This document shows positions 7,449-16,043 of a stretch of DNA of 36,866 nt, piece by piece (position 1 is the stretch's first letter; every line of letters starts with the position of its first letter). Below the pieces are notes generated by a model, which had not been told where the DNA came from, ran no database searches, and saw only the letters and a list, made by a program, of their open reading frames with translations. A program made the position numbers and the translations under genes. The stretch comes from Ignavibacteria bacterium. Lineage in GTDB: Bacteria; Bacteroidota; Ignavibacteria; Kapaibacteriales; Kapaibacteriaceae. Location of the stretch: assembly GCA_947458785.1 (NCBI GenBank), contig CANGZU010000008.1, positions 1 through 36,866 of the forward strand, in the 5' to 3' direction.

Positions 7449-9902
7449 ATGAGCAAACGAGCAACTACGGTATCTACACGCAAAAATCACGATAACCTTG
7501 TAGCTGGTCTGACTGTGTCGGACATAATCAGCGACTATCGAATCGCCGTCATTAGTCGGCAGGCTTCTCTTTTAGGACGCAAAGAGGTCCTAACGGGCAA
7601 GGCGAAGTTCGGGATCTTTGGAGACGGCAAGGAAGTGGCGCAACTCGCCATGGCTCGCGCGTTTCAGCCAGGGGACTGGAGAAGCGGATATTACCGCGAT
7701 CAGACGTTTATGTTCGCAAGCGGCGAAAGTGATGTTCAGAAGTTCTTCGCGCAGCTCTATGCGCACACCGATGTCCAGGCAGAACCAGCAAGTGCCGGAC
7801 GCTCAATGAACGGTCACTTCGGCACACGACTGCTCGACGATGCAGGCCGCTGGCTGCCTCAGGTGTCTCGCAAGAACGTGTCGGCTGACGTATCTCCAAC
7901 AGGGTCCCAAATGCCAAGGCTTGTGGGCTTGGCCTACGCATCCCGACTATACAGGGAAGTTGACGTACTGAAAGATCTAACCGAGTTCTCAGCCAATGGG
8001 AACGAGGTTGCGTTTGGCACTATTGGTAATGCATCAAGCGCCGAGGGCATGTTTTGGGAAAGCGTCAATGCAATTGGAGTGTTAAAGTCGCCTGCGATCA
8101 TCTCAATCTGGGATGATGGGTATGGGATTAGCGTGCCCAATGAATTCCAGGTAACGAAGTCAAACGTAGGTGAGCTGTTGCAGGGATTTGCCCGAACGGC
8201 CACATCCACAAACGGATATGATATCCACGTAGTTAAGGCTTGGGACTATCCGGCTCTTGTTGCTGCATATGCCAAGGCTGCGGACACAGCCCGTCGTGAG
8301 CATGTTCCCCAGATCATCCATGTTATCGAGGTTACACAGCCGCAGGGCCACTCAACGTCTGGTTCACACGAGCGGTACAAGTCTGCAGAGCGCCTCGCGT
8401 GGGAATCCGAGATGGACGGTATCACGCGCATGCGTGCTTGGATAATCGCCGAGGGAATAGCAACGGAAGACCAGCTCGCGGCCATCGAACAGGAAGCAAC
8501 TGAGTACGTCAAGGACCGTAAACAAGCCGCATGGGACGCATACAGTCTGCCTCTTAAGGACGAGATCCAAGAAGCAGTTGGCTTGTTACACGCAACGGCG
8601 GAACAGCTAAAGCAGCAAGGAAGCGCGCAGACAGCCGTCGAGATCGAAGCGCTCGCAGTAGAGTTACAACGGATCCGTGAGCCGTTTCGGCGAGACATCA
8701 TGGCCGCTATGCATAGGGCCATACTAGCAGCAGCCACGTCATCCCAAGGGGCTCTGACGCAGCTCGTAGCATGGAGGCGGGCATATGATATGCGCATACG
8801 CCCCCTGTATAGCTCACATTTGTATTGTGAGACGGCGAAAAGTCCGCTTACTATGCAGACAATCGCGCCAATTCTGTCAGATGAGTCACAAGTGGTAAAC
8901 GGCTCTGAGGTCATACGAGCATGGTTTGATCATGCGCTTCGCTCAGACCCACGTGTAAGCATCTTTGGCGAGGACACTGGTTTTCTTGGCGATGTTAATC
9001 AAGGCACATCCGGCCTGCAGGCGGAATATGGTGTGTTGCGGGTAAGTGATGTAGGAATTCGTGAGTGCACGATTTTGGGGCAGGCAATCGGCATGGCTAT
9101 GCGTGGTCTGCGGCCTATCGCTGAGATTCAGTATCTCGACTATCTGCTCTACGCTTTGCAGCTCATGAGTGACGACCTAGCCACCGTGCATTGGCGCACA
9201 CGTGGCGGGCAGAAGGCACCCGTGATCGTCCGCACGCGAGGTCATCGACTGGAAGGTATCTGGCACTCGGGTTCACCGATGGCAGGGATCATCAATCTCG
9301 TGCGTGGAATCCACGTGTGTGTTCCACGAAACTTTGTACAGGCAGCGGGGATGTACCAGACACTGCTGCAGGGCGATGATCCAGCGGTGGTTGTCGAAGT
9401 GCTGAATGGATATCGACTGAAGGAGTTACTTCCGTCGAACATGGGTGAATACACCGTTGAGTTAGGTGTACCCGAAGTGCTGCGACAAGGAAGCGACGTA
9501 ACGCTTGTCACATATGGTGCTACGGTGCGCGTAGCGATGGAATCTGCCGTGGCACTAGAACGTCTGGGTATCTCGGTAGAGGTCGTAGACGTGCAGACAT
9601 TGTTGCCGTTCGACCGGCGCGGTGTCATCTGCGATTCATTGCGCAAGACGAACCGCGTACTATTCGTCGATGAAGACGTTCCTGGTGGAACAACTGCCTA
9701 CATGATGCGTGAAGTCCTGGAAGTACAAGGGGGCTACGCGTATCTGGACTCTGCCCCGGCAACACTGGCGGCCCAGGAGCACCGTCCGGCATATGGCACA
9801 GATGGTAACTTCTGGTCGAAACCAGAGGTAGAGCATATCACGGAGCGGGTCTATGAGATCATGCACGAAGCTGCGCCGCACCGTTTCCCGGCAATCTTTT
9901 AG
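7449..9902 (+). CDS. Fused alpha/beta 2-oxo acid dehydrogenase E1 component (thiamine-diphosphate dependent)
   Basis: The N-terminal half is E1-alpha-like (GDWRSGYYRDQTFMFASGE...SVNAIGVLKSPAIISIWDDGYGISVPN). The C-terminal half is E1-beta-like (IFGEDTGFLGDVNQGTSGLQAEYG...RPIAEIQYLDYLLYALQ...VEVVDVQTLLPFD). ATG at 7449; the track start at 7440 is TTG. Confidence 0.9.
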   Translation: MSKRATTVSTRKNHDNLVAGLTVSDIISDYRIAVISRQASLLGRKEVLTGKAKFGIFGDGKEVAQLAMARAFQPGDWRSGYYRDQTFMFASGESDVQKFFAQLYAHTDVQAEPASAGRSMNGHFGTRLLDDAGRWLPQVSRKNVSADVSPTGSQMPRLVGLAYASRLYREVDVLKDLTEFSANGNEVAFGTIGNASSAEGMFWESVNAIGVLKSPAIISIWDDGYGISVPNEFQVTKSNVGELLQGFARTATSTNGYDIHVVKAWDYPALVAAYAKAADTARREHVPQIIHVIEVTQPQGHSTSGSHERYKSAERLAWESEMDGITRMRAWIIAEGIATEDQLAAIEQEATEYVKDRKQAAWDAYSLPLKDEIQEAVGLLHATAEQLKQQGSAQTAVEIEALAVELQRIREPFRRDIMAAMHRAILAAATSSQGALTQLVAWRRAYDMRIRPLYSSHLYCETAKSPLTMQTIAPILSDESQVVNGSEVIRAWFDHALRSDPRVSIFGEDTGFLGDVNQGTSGLQAEYGVLRVSDVGIRECTILGQAIGMAMRGLRPIAEIQYLDYLLYALQLMSDDLATVHWRTRGGQKAPVIVRTRGHRLEGIWHSGSPMAGIINLVRGIHVCVPRNFVQAAGMYQTLLQGDDPAVVVEVLNGYRLKELLPSNMGEYTVELGVPEVLRQGSDVTLVTYGATVRVAMESAVALERLGISVEVVDVQTLLPFDRRGVICDSLRKTNRVLFVDEDVPGGTTAYMMREVLEVQGGYAYLDSAPATLAAQEHRPAYGTDGNFWSKPEVEHITERVYEIMHEAAPHRFPAIF

Positions 9903-9921
9903 CAAAAAAATTACGTTGAGG

Positions 9922-9950
9922 TTGACAGCGCTATAGTTTTTCACTAATTT
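9922..9950 (+). promoter_or_regulatory. Candidate promoter upstream of the Rrf2/cbb3 cluster (TTGACA-17 nt-TAATTT)
   Basis: TTGACA at 9922-9927, 17-nt spacer, TAATTT at 9945-9950, 45 nt upstream of the Rrf2 start. Whether this organism's housekeeping sigma factor prefers this consensus is unknown. Confidence 0.45.
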
Positions 9951-9994
9951 AGGACAACGGAGTCGTAAATCTTAATATGTTGAGTGGGGGCTGA

Positions 9995-10465
9995 ATGATA
10001 TTGTCAAAATCATGTATCTACGGGATACAATCAGCCATTTACGTGGCAGCCCATGATGCTGACGGCTACGTTTCCATTAGTCAGATAGCATCAGAGTTGC
10101 AGATATCATTTCATTTTCTGACGAAGGTTCTGCAGCAGCTCACCCAGGAGGGGATCATGAATTCCTATCGTGGGCCTCGAGGAGGAGTGGCACTTGCTAA
10201 AGGCAGCGCTGATGTATCCCTCTATGATCTTATCGCTGCCATTGACGGTACGGCAATTTTCACCGAATGCATGCTTGGTCTGCCGGGCTGTGGTGTTGCA
10301 GAGCCTTGTCCAGCCCATGATCATTGGACGAAACTGCGAGTGGAGTTGACGGGGATCGCCAAGCGATTGAGTCTTAAGGATCTCGGGGATAAGGCCAGTG
10401 AGCTCAACGTCCGCCTGGCCAAAGAGTTCAGGTACGCAACATCACAAACCAATGGCCTGAAGTAA
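9995..10465 (+). CDS. Rrf2 family transcriptional regulator with a candidate Fe-S cysteine triad
   Basis: MILSKSCIYGIQSAIYVAAHDADGYVSISQIASELQISFHFLTKVLQQLTQEGIMNSYRGPRGGVALAK is a typical Rrf2 wHTH. Cys cluster CMLGLPGCGVAEPC. Confidence 0.93.
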   Translation: MILSKSCIYGIQSAIYVAAHDADGYVSISQIASELQISFHFLTKVLQQLTQEGIMNSYRGPRGGVALAKGSADVSLYDLIAAIDGTAIFTECMLGLPGCGVAEPCPAHDHWTKLRVELTGIAKRLSLKDLGDKASELNVRLAKEFRYATSQTNGLK

Positions 10466-10468
10466 GAA

Positions 10469-12841
10469 ATGCACGCAGTGCAAAACAATACGAGTTGTCA
10501 TCATTGTGGAGGCAAGTGTGCTACTTCGTCTCCGCAGAAGGATGGTCATCAGTTTTGCTGTCAGGGGTGTTTGAGTGTCTATGAGTTACTGACACAGTAC
10601 GATTCATGCGAATACTACGAACTCGGACCGGCCTCTGGCATGCGTCCGCCTGAGGTGAAAACATCGAAGTATTCAGTTCTCGACACGTCTCCTGAACGAT
10701 CCCATGTTATTGAGTATGAAGATGACCTAATCCTCAGGGCACGCTTTGTGCTGCCATCAATGCACTGTGCAAGTTGTGTGTGGCTGTTAGAACGTCTCCA
10801 CAGGTTTGATTCGGGTATTCTCTCATCCCGAGTTGATCTACTGCGTCACACCGTGGTTGTTGAGTGTGATCGGGCGCATACCACGTTGGCAAATGTCGCA
10901 CTATTACTGGCATCGCTTGGATATGAGCCGGAGATAGACCGCACCGATAATGACCGGCGCAGTGCTGAATCCAGGTCGCGGCGCACGCTCTACTTGCGCT
11001 TGGGCGTAGCTGGCTTTGCTGCAGGTAACGTGATGATGATCGGTCTGGCAAACTACGTAGCAGGAAAGGATGGGTTTGATGCTACGCTCAAGATCATCTT
11101 TGATGTTCTCAGCATTGGTCTTAGCATACCAGTCCTGTTATACAGCGCGCAACCGTGGCTCTCATCGGCAGTCATGTCGATGCGGCGAGGTATCGTGAAT
11201 CTTGATGTTCCTGTAGCTCTGGGCATTACGACCATCTTTCTTCGAAGCTGCTACGAGATCGTAACGAGCACCAGTGAGGGGTTCTTGGACTCGTTCACAG
11301 GGCTTGTTTTCTTTCTGCTGATTGGAAAGTTGTTTCAGCAAAGAGCATTTGCATCGATTGATTTCCATCGAACGATGCGATCGTTCTTTCCTCTTTCCGC
11401 CACCAAGCAGACCGATGGCCAGCAACAGCAGGTGCATATCGATGAAATCGCGGTCGGCGATGTGGTTGTCGTTCGCAATGGGGAAGTGATTCCCGCCGAT
11501 GCGATCCTTCTGCATGAACCAGGTGTTGTTGATTATTCCTATGTGACGGGAGAAAGTACGCCCATCGAATGTGCACCTGGAAAGATGCTGTTTGCTGGTG
11601 GACGTGTGATGGGGCGATCCTTGACGTTGAGTGTGATAAAGCCAGCAAGTATTAGCTACATGGCTTCTCTGTGGACTCGATCCGACGTTCACACCGAACG
11701 CAGAGAGTATGGGAGTACAAGTGATCGATTCGGTCTAATCTTCACTGTCGTAACGATCTCAATCGCAGTCGTCGGCGGATTGTTGTGGCTTCCAGATGTC
11801 TCAATGGCGCTTACGGTTGCAACATCGGTGCTCATTATTGCCTGCCCGTGCGCTTTTACACTCTCAGCCCCAATCGTCTACGGCACAGCCATGTCCAACC
11901 TAGCTCGTTCGGGCATCTACCTGCGAACAGCGGCTATCATTGCTGATCTACAACGGATATCTGCTGTTGTCGTTGATAAAACAGGTACGCTCACTGAGCC
12001 TACTTCGGTTACCTATCATGGCACACCACTAAATCCAGAGGTTGTATCGTTTATCTCAGCGCTGGCCCTGCAGAGCTCACATCCAGTGAGCCAGGCCATC
12101 GCCCGAGTGTTGCCATCTTCAAGCGCATCAGTATCAGACGTTCTTGAAACTCCAGGTGTCGGGATCTCTGGAGTATGCGGGGATTTATCTGTGGCTCTGA
12201 TGGCGGAAAAAGCCCAACCTGCAAGAACCGGATTTAACGGACGGACCTACGTTCACGTAGGTGATGAAGTGATGGGCTACTTCTTACTCGATCATGCATT
12301 GCGACCTGAGGCGGCATCAATGATCATGCAGTTACAAAAGGACTATGATGTTCGGCTGCTAACGGGTGACACAGCACCCATCTCAAAGGAGATAGCCCAG
12401 CTATTCCCTGCTGAAGCGATCAAGCAAGGGGCATCGCCTTCGCAAAAAGTCGAATACATCGTCAAAAATCAGAAGCTGGGCAGCAAAGTTCTCATGATGG
12501 GTGACGGGCTCAATGACCTTGCGGCATTATCAGCGGCAAATGTTTCCGTAGCAGTGAGTAACAATACATCTCGTATCGTACCCGCATGTGATATCGTCAT
12601 CGATGCTAAGAACATCGGCAGCATCGCAAGTCTGCTTCGCTATGCGCACAAGCTTCGAGGTGTTGTTGGCCTTGCATTCTGGTTCACGATGATCTATAAC
12701 CTCATTGGTCTCACGTTGAGCTTGTCAGGAAATCTGTCACCAGTCATTACAGCGATCATGATGCCGTTGAGTTCTCTTCTCGTACTCGCCATTAGTGTTG
12801 TTGGCAGCAAGGTTACACATCGGAGTTTGCTATGGGCGTGA
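10469..12841 (+). CDS. ccoI: Heavy-metal P-type ATPase, cbb3 oxidase maturation (CcoI/FixI type)
   Basis: N-terminal CHHCGGKC...FCCQGC, MHCASCVWLLERL, CPCAF, DKTGTLT, MMGDGLNDLAAL; directly upstream of ccoS and ccoNO. Confidence 0.94.
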   Translation: MHAVQNNTSCHHCGGKCATSSPQKDGHQFCCQGCLSVYELLTQYDSCEYYELGPASGMRPPEVKTSKYSVLDTSPERSHVIEYEDDLILRARFVLPSMHCASCVWLLERLHRFDSGILSSRVDLLRHTVVVECDRAHTTLANVALLLASLGYEPEIDRTDNDRRSAESRSRRTLYLRLGVAGFAAGNVMMIGLANYVAGKDGFDATLKIIFDVLSIGLSIPVLLYSAQPWLSSAVMSMRRGIVNLDVPVALGITTIFLRSCYEIVTSTSEGFLDSFTGLVFFLLIGKLFQQRAFASIDFHRTMRSFFPLSATKQTDGQQQQVHIDEIAVGDVVVVRNGEVIPADAILLHEPGVVDYSYVTGESTPIECAPGKMLFAGGRVMGRSLTLSVIKPASISYMASLWTRSDVHTERREYGSTSDRFGLIFTVVTISIAVVGGLLWLPDVSMALTVATSVLIIACPCAFTLSAPIVYGTAMSNLARSGIYLRTAAIIADLQRISAVVVDKTGTLTEPTSVTYHGTPLNPEVVSFISALALQSSHPVSQAIARVLPSSSASVSDVLETPGVGISGVCGDLSVALMAEKAQPARTGFNGRTYVHVGDEVMGYFLLDHALRPEAASMIMQLQKDYDVRLLTGDTAPISKEIAQLFPAEAIKQGASPSQKVEYIVKNQKLGSKVLMMGDGLNDLAALSAANVSVAVSNNTSRIVPACDIVIDAKNIGSIASLLRYAHKLRGVVGLAFWFTMIYNLIGLTLSLSGNLSPVITAIMMPLSSLLVLAISVVGSKVTHRSLLWA

Positions 12842-12999
12842 TGCCGTTGATCATCGTTTGCAGTCTTTTTGTCGCTATGACGTTTCTTCTACTGTTCATT
12901 ACGATAACGCGTCAGGGCCAGTATGATGATATCACGACACCTGCGATCCGCATCACATTCGAAGACGAACCATTGCGGGACGAAGACCAAAAATCGTAA
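12832..12999 (+). CDS. ccoS: cbb3-type oxidase assembly protein CcoS
   Basis: Manual translation MGVMPLIIVCSLFVAMTFLLLFITITRQGQYDDITTPAIRITFEDEPLRDEDQKS*. One TM helix followed by a GQYDD motif, a CcoS hallmark. Overlaps the ccoI end; too short to appear in the ORF track. Confidence 0.9.
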   Translation: MGVMPLIIVCSLFVAMTFLLLFITITRQGQYDDITTPAIRITFEDEPLRDEDQKS

Positions 13000-13041
13000 C
13001 AACAGTTTTTATAAACGTCATTATTACAAGGGGTAGGACGT

Positions 13042-15222
13042 ATGGATGCTCTTCTGCACGAACAGCATACCGAGAAGGGGTCTCGGGAAATTGTCAGCTA
13101 CGACAATGCTATCGTGAAGTTGTTCGCGGTAGCAGCACTAGGATGGGGCTTGATTGGATTCCTCGTCGGAATCATCATCGCTGTCAAACTCTACATTCCA
13201 GAGTTTCTGGGTGGGATCGACTTTTTGGGCTACGGACGACTTCGTCCGTTGCATACCAATGCCGTGATATTTGCCTTTGCAGGTAATGCCATATTTGTTG
13301 GCGTCTACTATTCCTTGCAGCGTCTGTGCAAGGCTCGGATGTTCAGTGATCTGCTCAGCAAGATTCACTTTTGGGGATGGCAGACTATCATCGTAACGGC
13401 TGCGATCACGCTACCACTTGGTATCACGACCAGCAAGGAATACGCAGAACTCGAATGGCCTATCGATGTTGCCATAACGCTCGTATGGGTAGTCTTCGGA
13501 TGGAACATGATCGGCACCATTATGCGACGCAAGGAACGTCACATGTACGTGGCCATCTGGTTTTATCTGGCGACGTTTCTCACGGTAGCACTCCTCCATG
13601 TGGTGAATTCTCTTGCGCTACCAGTGCACCTGCTCAAGAGCTACTCAATGTATGCTGGTGTCCAGGATGCACTTGTGCAGTGGTGGTATGGACACAATGC
13701 TGTCGCATTCTTTCTCACGACGCCGTTCCTTGGGATCATGTACTACTTCATTCCCAAGGCGTCGGGGCGTCCGGTCTTTTCCTACAGACTCTCCATCATC
13801 CACTTCTGGGCGCTCATTTTCCTCTATATCTGGGCTGGTCCGCACCACCTCTTGTATACTGCGCTTCCCGATTGGGCACAGTCCTTAGGCGTTGTATTCA
13901 GTTTTATGTTGATCGCACCGTCATGGGGTGGCATGGTCAACGGACTGCTGACGCTGCGCGGTGCCTGGGATAAGGTGCGTGTTGACCCCGTACTTAAGTT
14001 CTTCGTTGTTGGTATAACAGCCTACGGTATGTCAACATTCGAAGGACCGATGATGTCGCTCAAGAACATCAACGCCCTGACGCACTATACCGACTATATC
14101 ATTGCGCACGTTCACCTAGGAGCATTGCTTTGGAATGGGGGTTTGACCTTCGCCATGCTCTACTATATCATTCCGCGTATTTACCGTACGAAGCTCCACT
14201 CCATCTCGCAAGCCAATTGGCATTTCTGGCTCATGACACTTGGCGTAGTGGTCTACGTCATCCCAATGTACTGGGGAGGTATTACCCAGTCGCTGATGTG
14301 GAAACAGTTCCTGCCAGATGGCTCATTGCAGTACAACAACTTCCTCGAAACGGTCACACAGCTGATCCCGATGTATGTGATGCGTTCCATTGGTGGTACG
14401 CTCTATCTCATCGGCGCATGCGTTGGTGTTTGGAACCTCTACAAGACTGCAAAGAGTGGCAGCCTTCTTGCCAATGAAGAGGTCTACGTCGTTAACATGA
14501 TGAAGGCCGAGGCACGATCCTCATCGGAACACAAAGAGCACTGGCACCGCGCTCTGGAAGCGAGGCCGGTGCGATTCTCTGTCTATGCCCTCGTTGCTGT
14601 GATTATCGGGGGAGTCGTAGAGTTCATACCAACAGCGATGGTTGAATCGAACATTCCTACAATCGCATCGGTAACACCATACACGCCCCTTGAACTCGAA
14701 GGCCGAGACATCTACATCCGTGAAGGTTGCTACACGTGTCACTCACAGATGATACGACCGTTTCGTAGTGAAACTGCCCGATATGGCGACTATTCTAAGC
14801 CGGGAGAGTTCGTGTATGACCGTCCATTCCAATGGGGATCCAAGCGGACTGGTCCCGACTTGCATCGCGAAGGAGGCAAGCGTCCGAACGCGTGGCACTG
14901 GAAGCACATGGAAGATCCTCGGTCAACCTCGCCCAATTCCATCATGCCGGCCTATCCATGGCTCTTTAGCTCAAAGCTTGATACGAAACATACCGAGGGC
15001 AAGATCCTGACCTTGCAGAAGCTTGGAGTGCCGTACCCAGACGGTTACGCCACACAGGCTGTTGCAGACCTCGTGAACCAGGCAAAAGAAGTTGCTGCTG
15101 GGGTCGAGGAAGGGGGCATCACAGGTGTACAAGCAGATCAAGAGATCATTGCCCTCATTGCCTATCTGCAACGTCTCGGGACAGACATTAAGAAGTCAGC
15201 ACCATCAACATCAATGAACTGA
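13042..15222 (+). CDS. ccoNO: Fused cbb3 cytochrome c oxidase subunits I and II (CcoN-CcoO)
   Basis: CcoN part: RPLHTNAVIFAFAGNAIF, WYGHNAVAFFLTTPFLGIMYY, HYTDYIIAHVHLGALLWNG. CcoO part: YIREGCYTCHSQMIRPFRSETARYGDYSKPGEFVYDRPFQWGSKRTGPDLHREGG...MPAYPWLF. One uninterrupted ORF. Confidence 0.96.
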   Translation: MDALLHEQHTEKGSREIVSYDNAIVKLFAVAALGWGLIGFLVGIIIAVKLYIPEFLGGIDFLGYGRLRPLHTNAVIFAFAGNAIFVGVYYSLQRLCKARMFSDLLSKIHFWGWQTIIVTAAITLPLGITTSKEYAELEWPIDVAITLVWVVFGWNMIGTIMRRKERHMYVAIWFYLATFLTVALLHVVNSLALPVHLLKSYSMYAGVQDALVQWWYGHNAVAFFLTTPFLGIMYYFIPKASGRPVFSYRLSIIHFWALIFLYIWAGPHHLLYTALPDWAQSLGVVFSFMLIAPSWGGMVNGLLTLRGAWDKVRVDPVLKFFVVGITAYGMSTFEGPMMSLKNINALTHYTDYIIAHVHLGALLWNGGLTFAMLYYIIPRIYRTKLHSISQANWHFWLMTLGVVVYVIPMYWGGITQSLMWKQFLPDGSLQYNNFLETVTQLIPMYVMRSIGGTLYLIGACVGVWNLYKTAKSGSLLANEEVYVVNMMKAEARSSSEHKEHWHRALEARPVRFSVYALVAVIIGGVVEFIPTAMVESNIPTIASVTPYTPLELEGRDIYIREGCYTCHSQMIRPFRSETARYGDYSKPGEFVYDRPFQWGSKRTGPDLHREGGKRPNAWHWKHMEDPRSTSPNSIMPAYPWLFSSKLDTKHTEGKILTLQKLGVPYPDGYATQAVADLVNQAKEVAAGVEEGGITGVQADQEIIALIAYLQRLGTDIKKSAPSTSMN

Positions 15223-15229
15223 GGCGTAG

Positions 15230-15448
15230 ATGTACAAGAATATTCTCGCCAACATTCCGGGCATCGAATTCTACCCAATCGTGGCGCTGATTCTCTTTTT
15301 CGGCTTTTTTAGCGCGCTTATCTACTGGTTCATTGTTGTAGACAAGCAAAAAATGACAACACTCTCTGCTAGCATACTGGAGGAGGACGCCCCAGTTGTG
15401 CACTCTCAGCCACGTGGTTCAATGCAAGGAGATTACTACCATGAATAA
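15230..15448 (+). CDS. ccoQ: CcoQ-like small subunit
   Basis: 72 aa with a single TM (FYPIVALILFFGFFSALIYWFIVV), located between ccoNO and ccoP. Confidence 0.75.
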   Translation: MYKNILANIPGIEFYPIVALILFFGFFSALIYWFIVVDKQKMTTLSASILEEDAPVVHSQPRGSMQGDYYHE

Positions 15449-16043
15449 CGACACAAAAGACAAACTGCTAGATCATGATGCAGACGGAATCCGGGAGTTT
15501 GACAACAACTTGCCACGGTGGTGGTTGTATGGTTTCTACTTCACGATTGCCATGAGCGTGATCTACATGTACTACTATCACGTTCATACCGGCTCAGACT
15601 GGAACGTTCTATGGTACGGTCCGCGCGGTTCTGAACAGGAGTATACAGCCGAGGTGAATCAAGCAGCGGCCGACCTGGCCCATGCACCGAAGGGTCCCTC
15701 CGTAACAATGACCCTGCTTACAGATGAGGCATCGCTTGAGGAGGGAGAGGAGATCTTCAATGGCGATGCGAATCTCTGTTACACATGCCATCGTACAGAT
15801 CTTGGAGGAGAGGTAGGTCCAAACCTGACAGATGAGTTCTGGTTGCATGGATGTTCGCTTGAACAGATCATTGCAAGCATTAAGAAGGGATATCCCGAGA
15901 AGGGGATGATGGAATATGGTAGCGGTGCAAAGCTTGATGATCTCAAGTTGTTACAAGTAGCTTCCTACATCGTGTCCATGCGTGGAACGAATCCGTCCAG
16001 TCCAAAGCCTGTTGAAGAGGGACGCGACGTACAATGTCAGTAG
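15441..16043 (+). CDS. ccoP: cbb3 oxidase subunit III (CcoP-like), one CxxCH motif
   Basis: MNNDTKDKLLDHDADGIREFDNNLPRWWLYGFYFTIAMSVIYMYYYHVHTG is CcoP-like. A single heme motif, CYTCH. ATG at 15441. Confidence 0.92.
   Translation: MNNDTKDKLLDHDADGIREFDNNLPRWWLYGFYFTIAMSVIYMYYYHVHTGSDWNVLWYGPRGSEQEYTAEVNQAAADLAHAPKGPSVTMTLLTDEASLEEGEEIFNGDANLCYTCHRTDLGGEVGPNLTDEFWLHGCSLEQIIASIKKGYPEKGMMEYGSGAKLDDLKLLQVASYIVSMRGTNPSSPKPVEEGRDVQCQ

Noticed and set aside
8246-8914. 222-aa minus-strand ORF
   Set aside because: Antisense to the E1 fusion gene; low-complexity Ser/Arg/Ala-rich translation with no recognisable domain.
11162-11692. 176-aa minus-strand ORF
   Set aside because: Antisense to ccoI with no motif.
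13371-13973. 200-aa plus-strand ORF in an alternative frame
   Set aside because: Lies entirely within ccoN, whose frame has clear family motifs.
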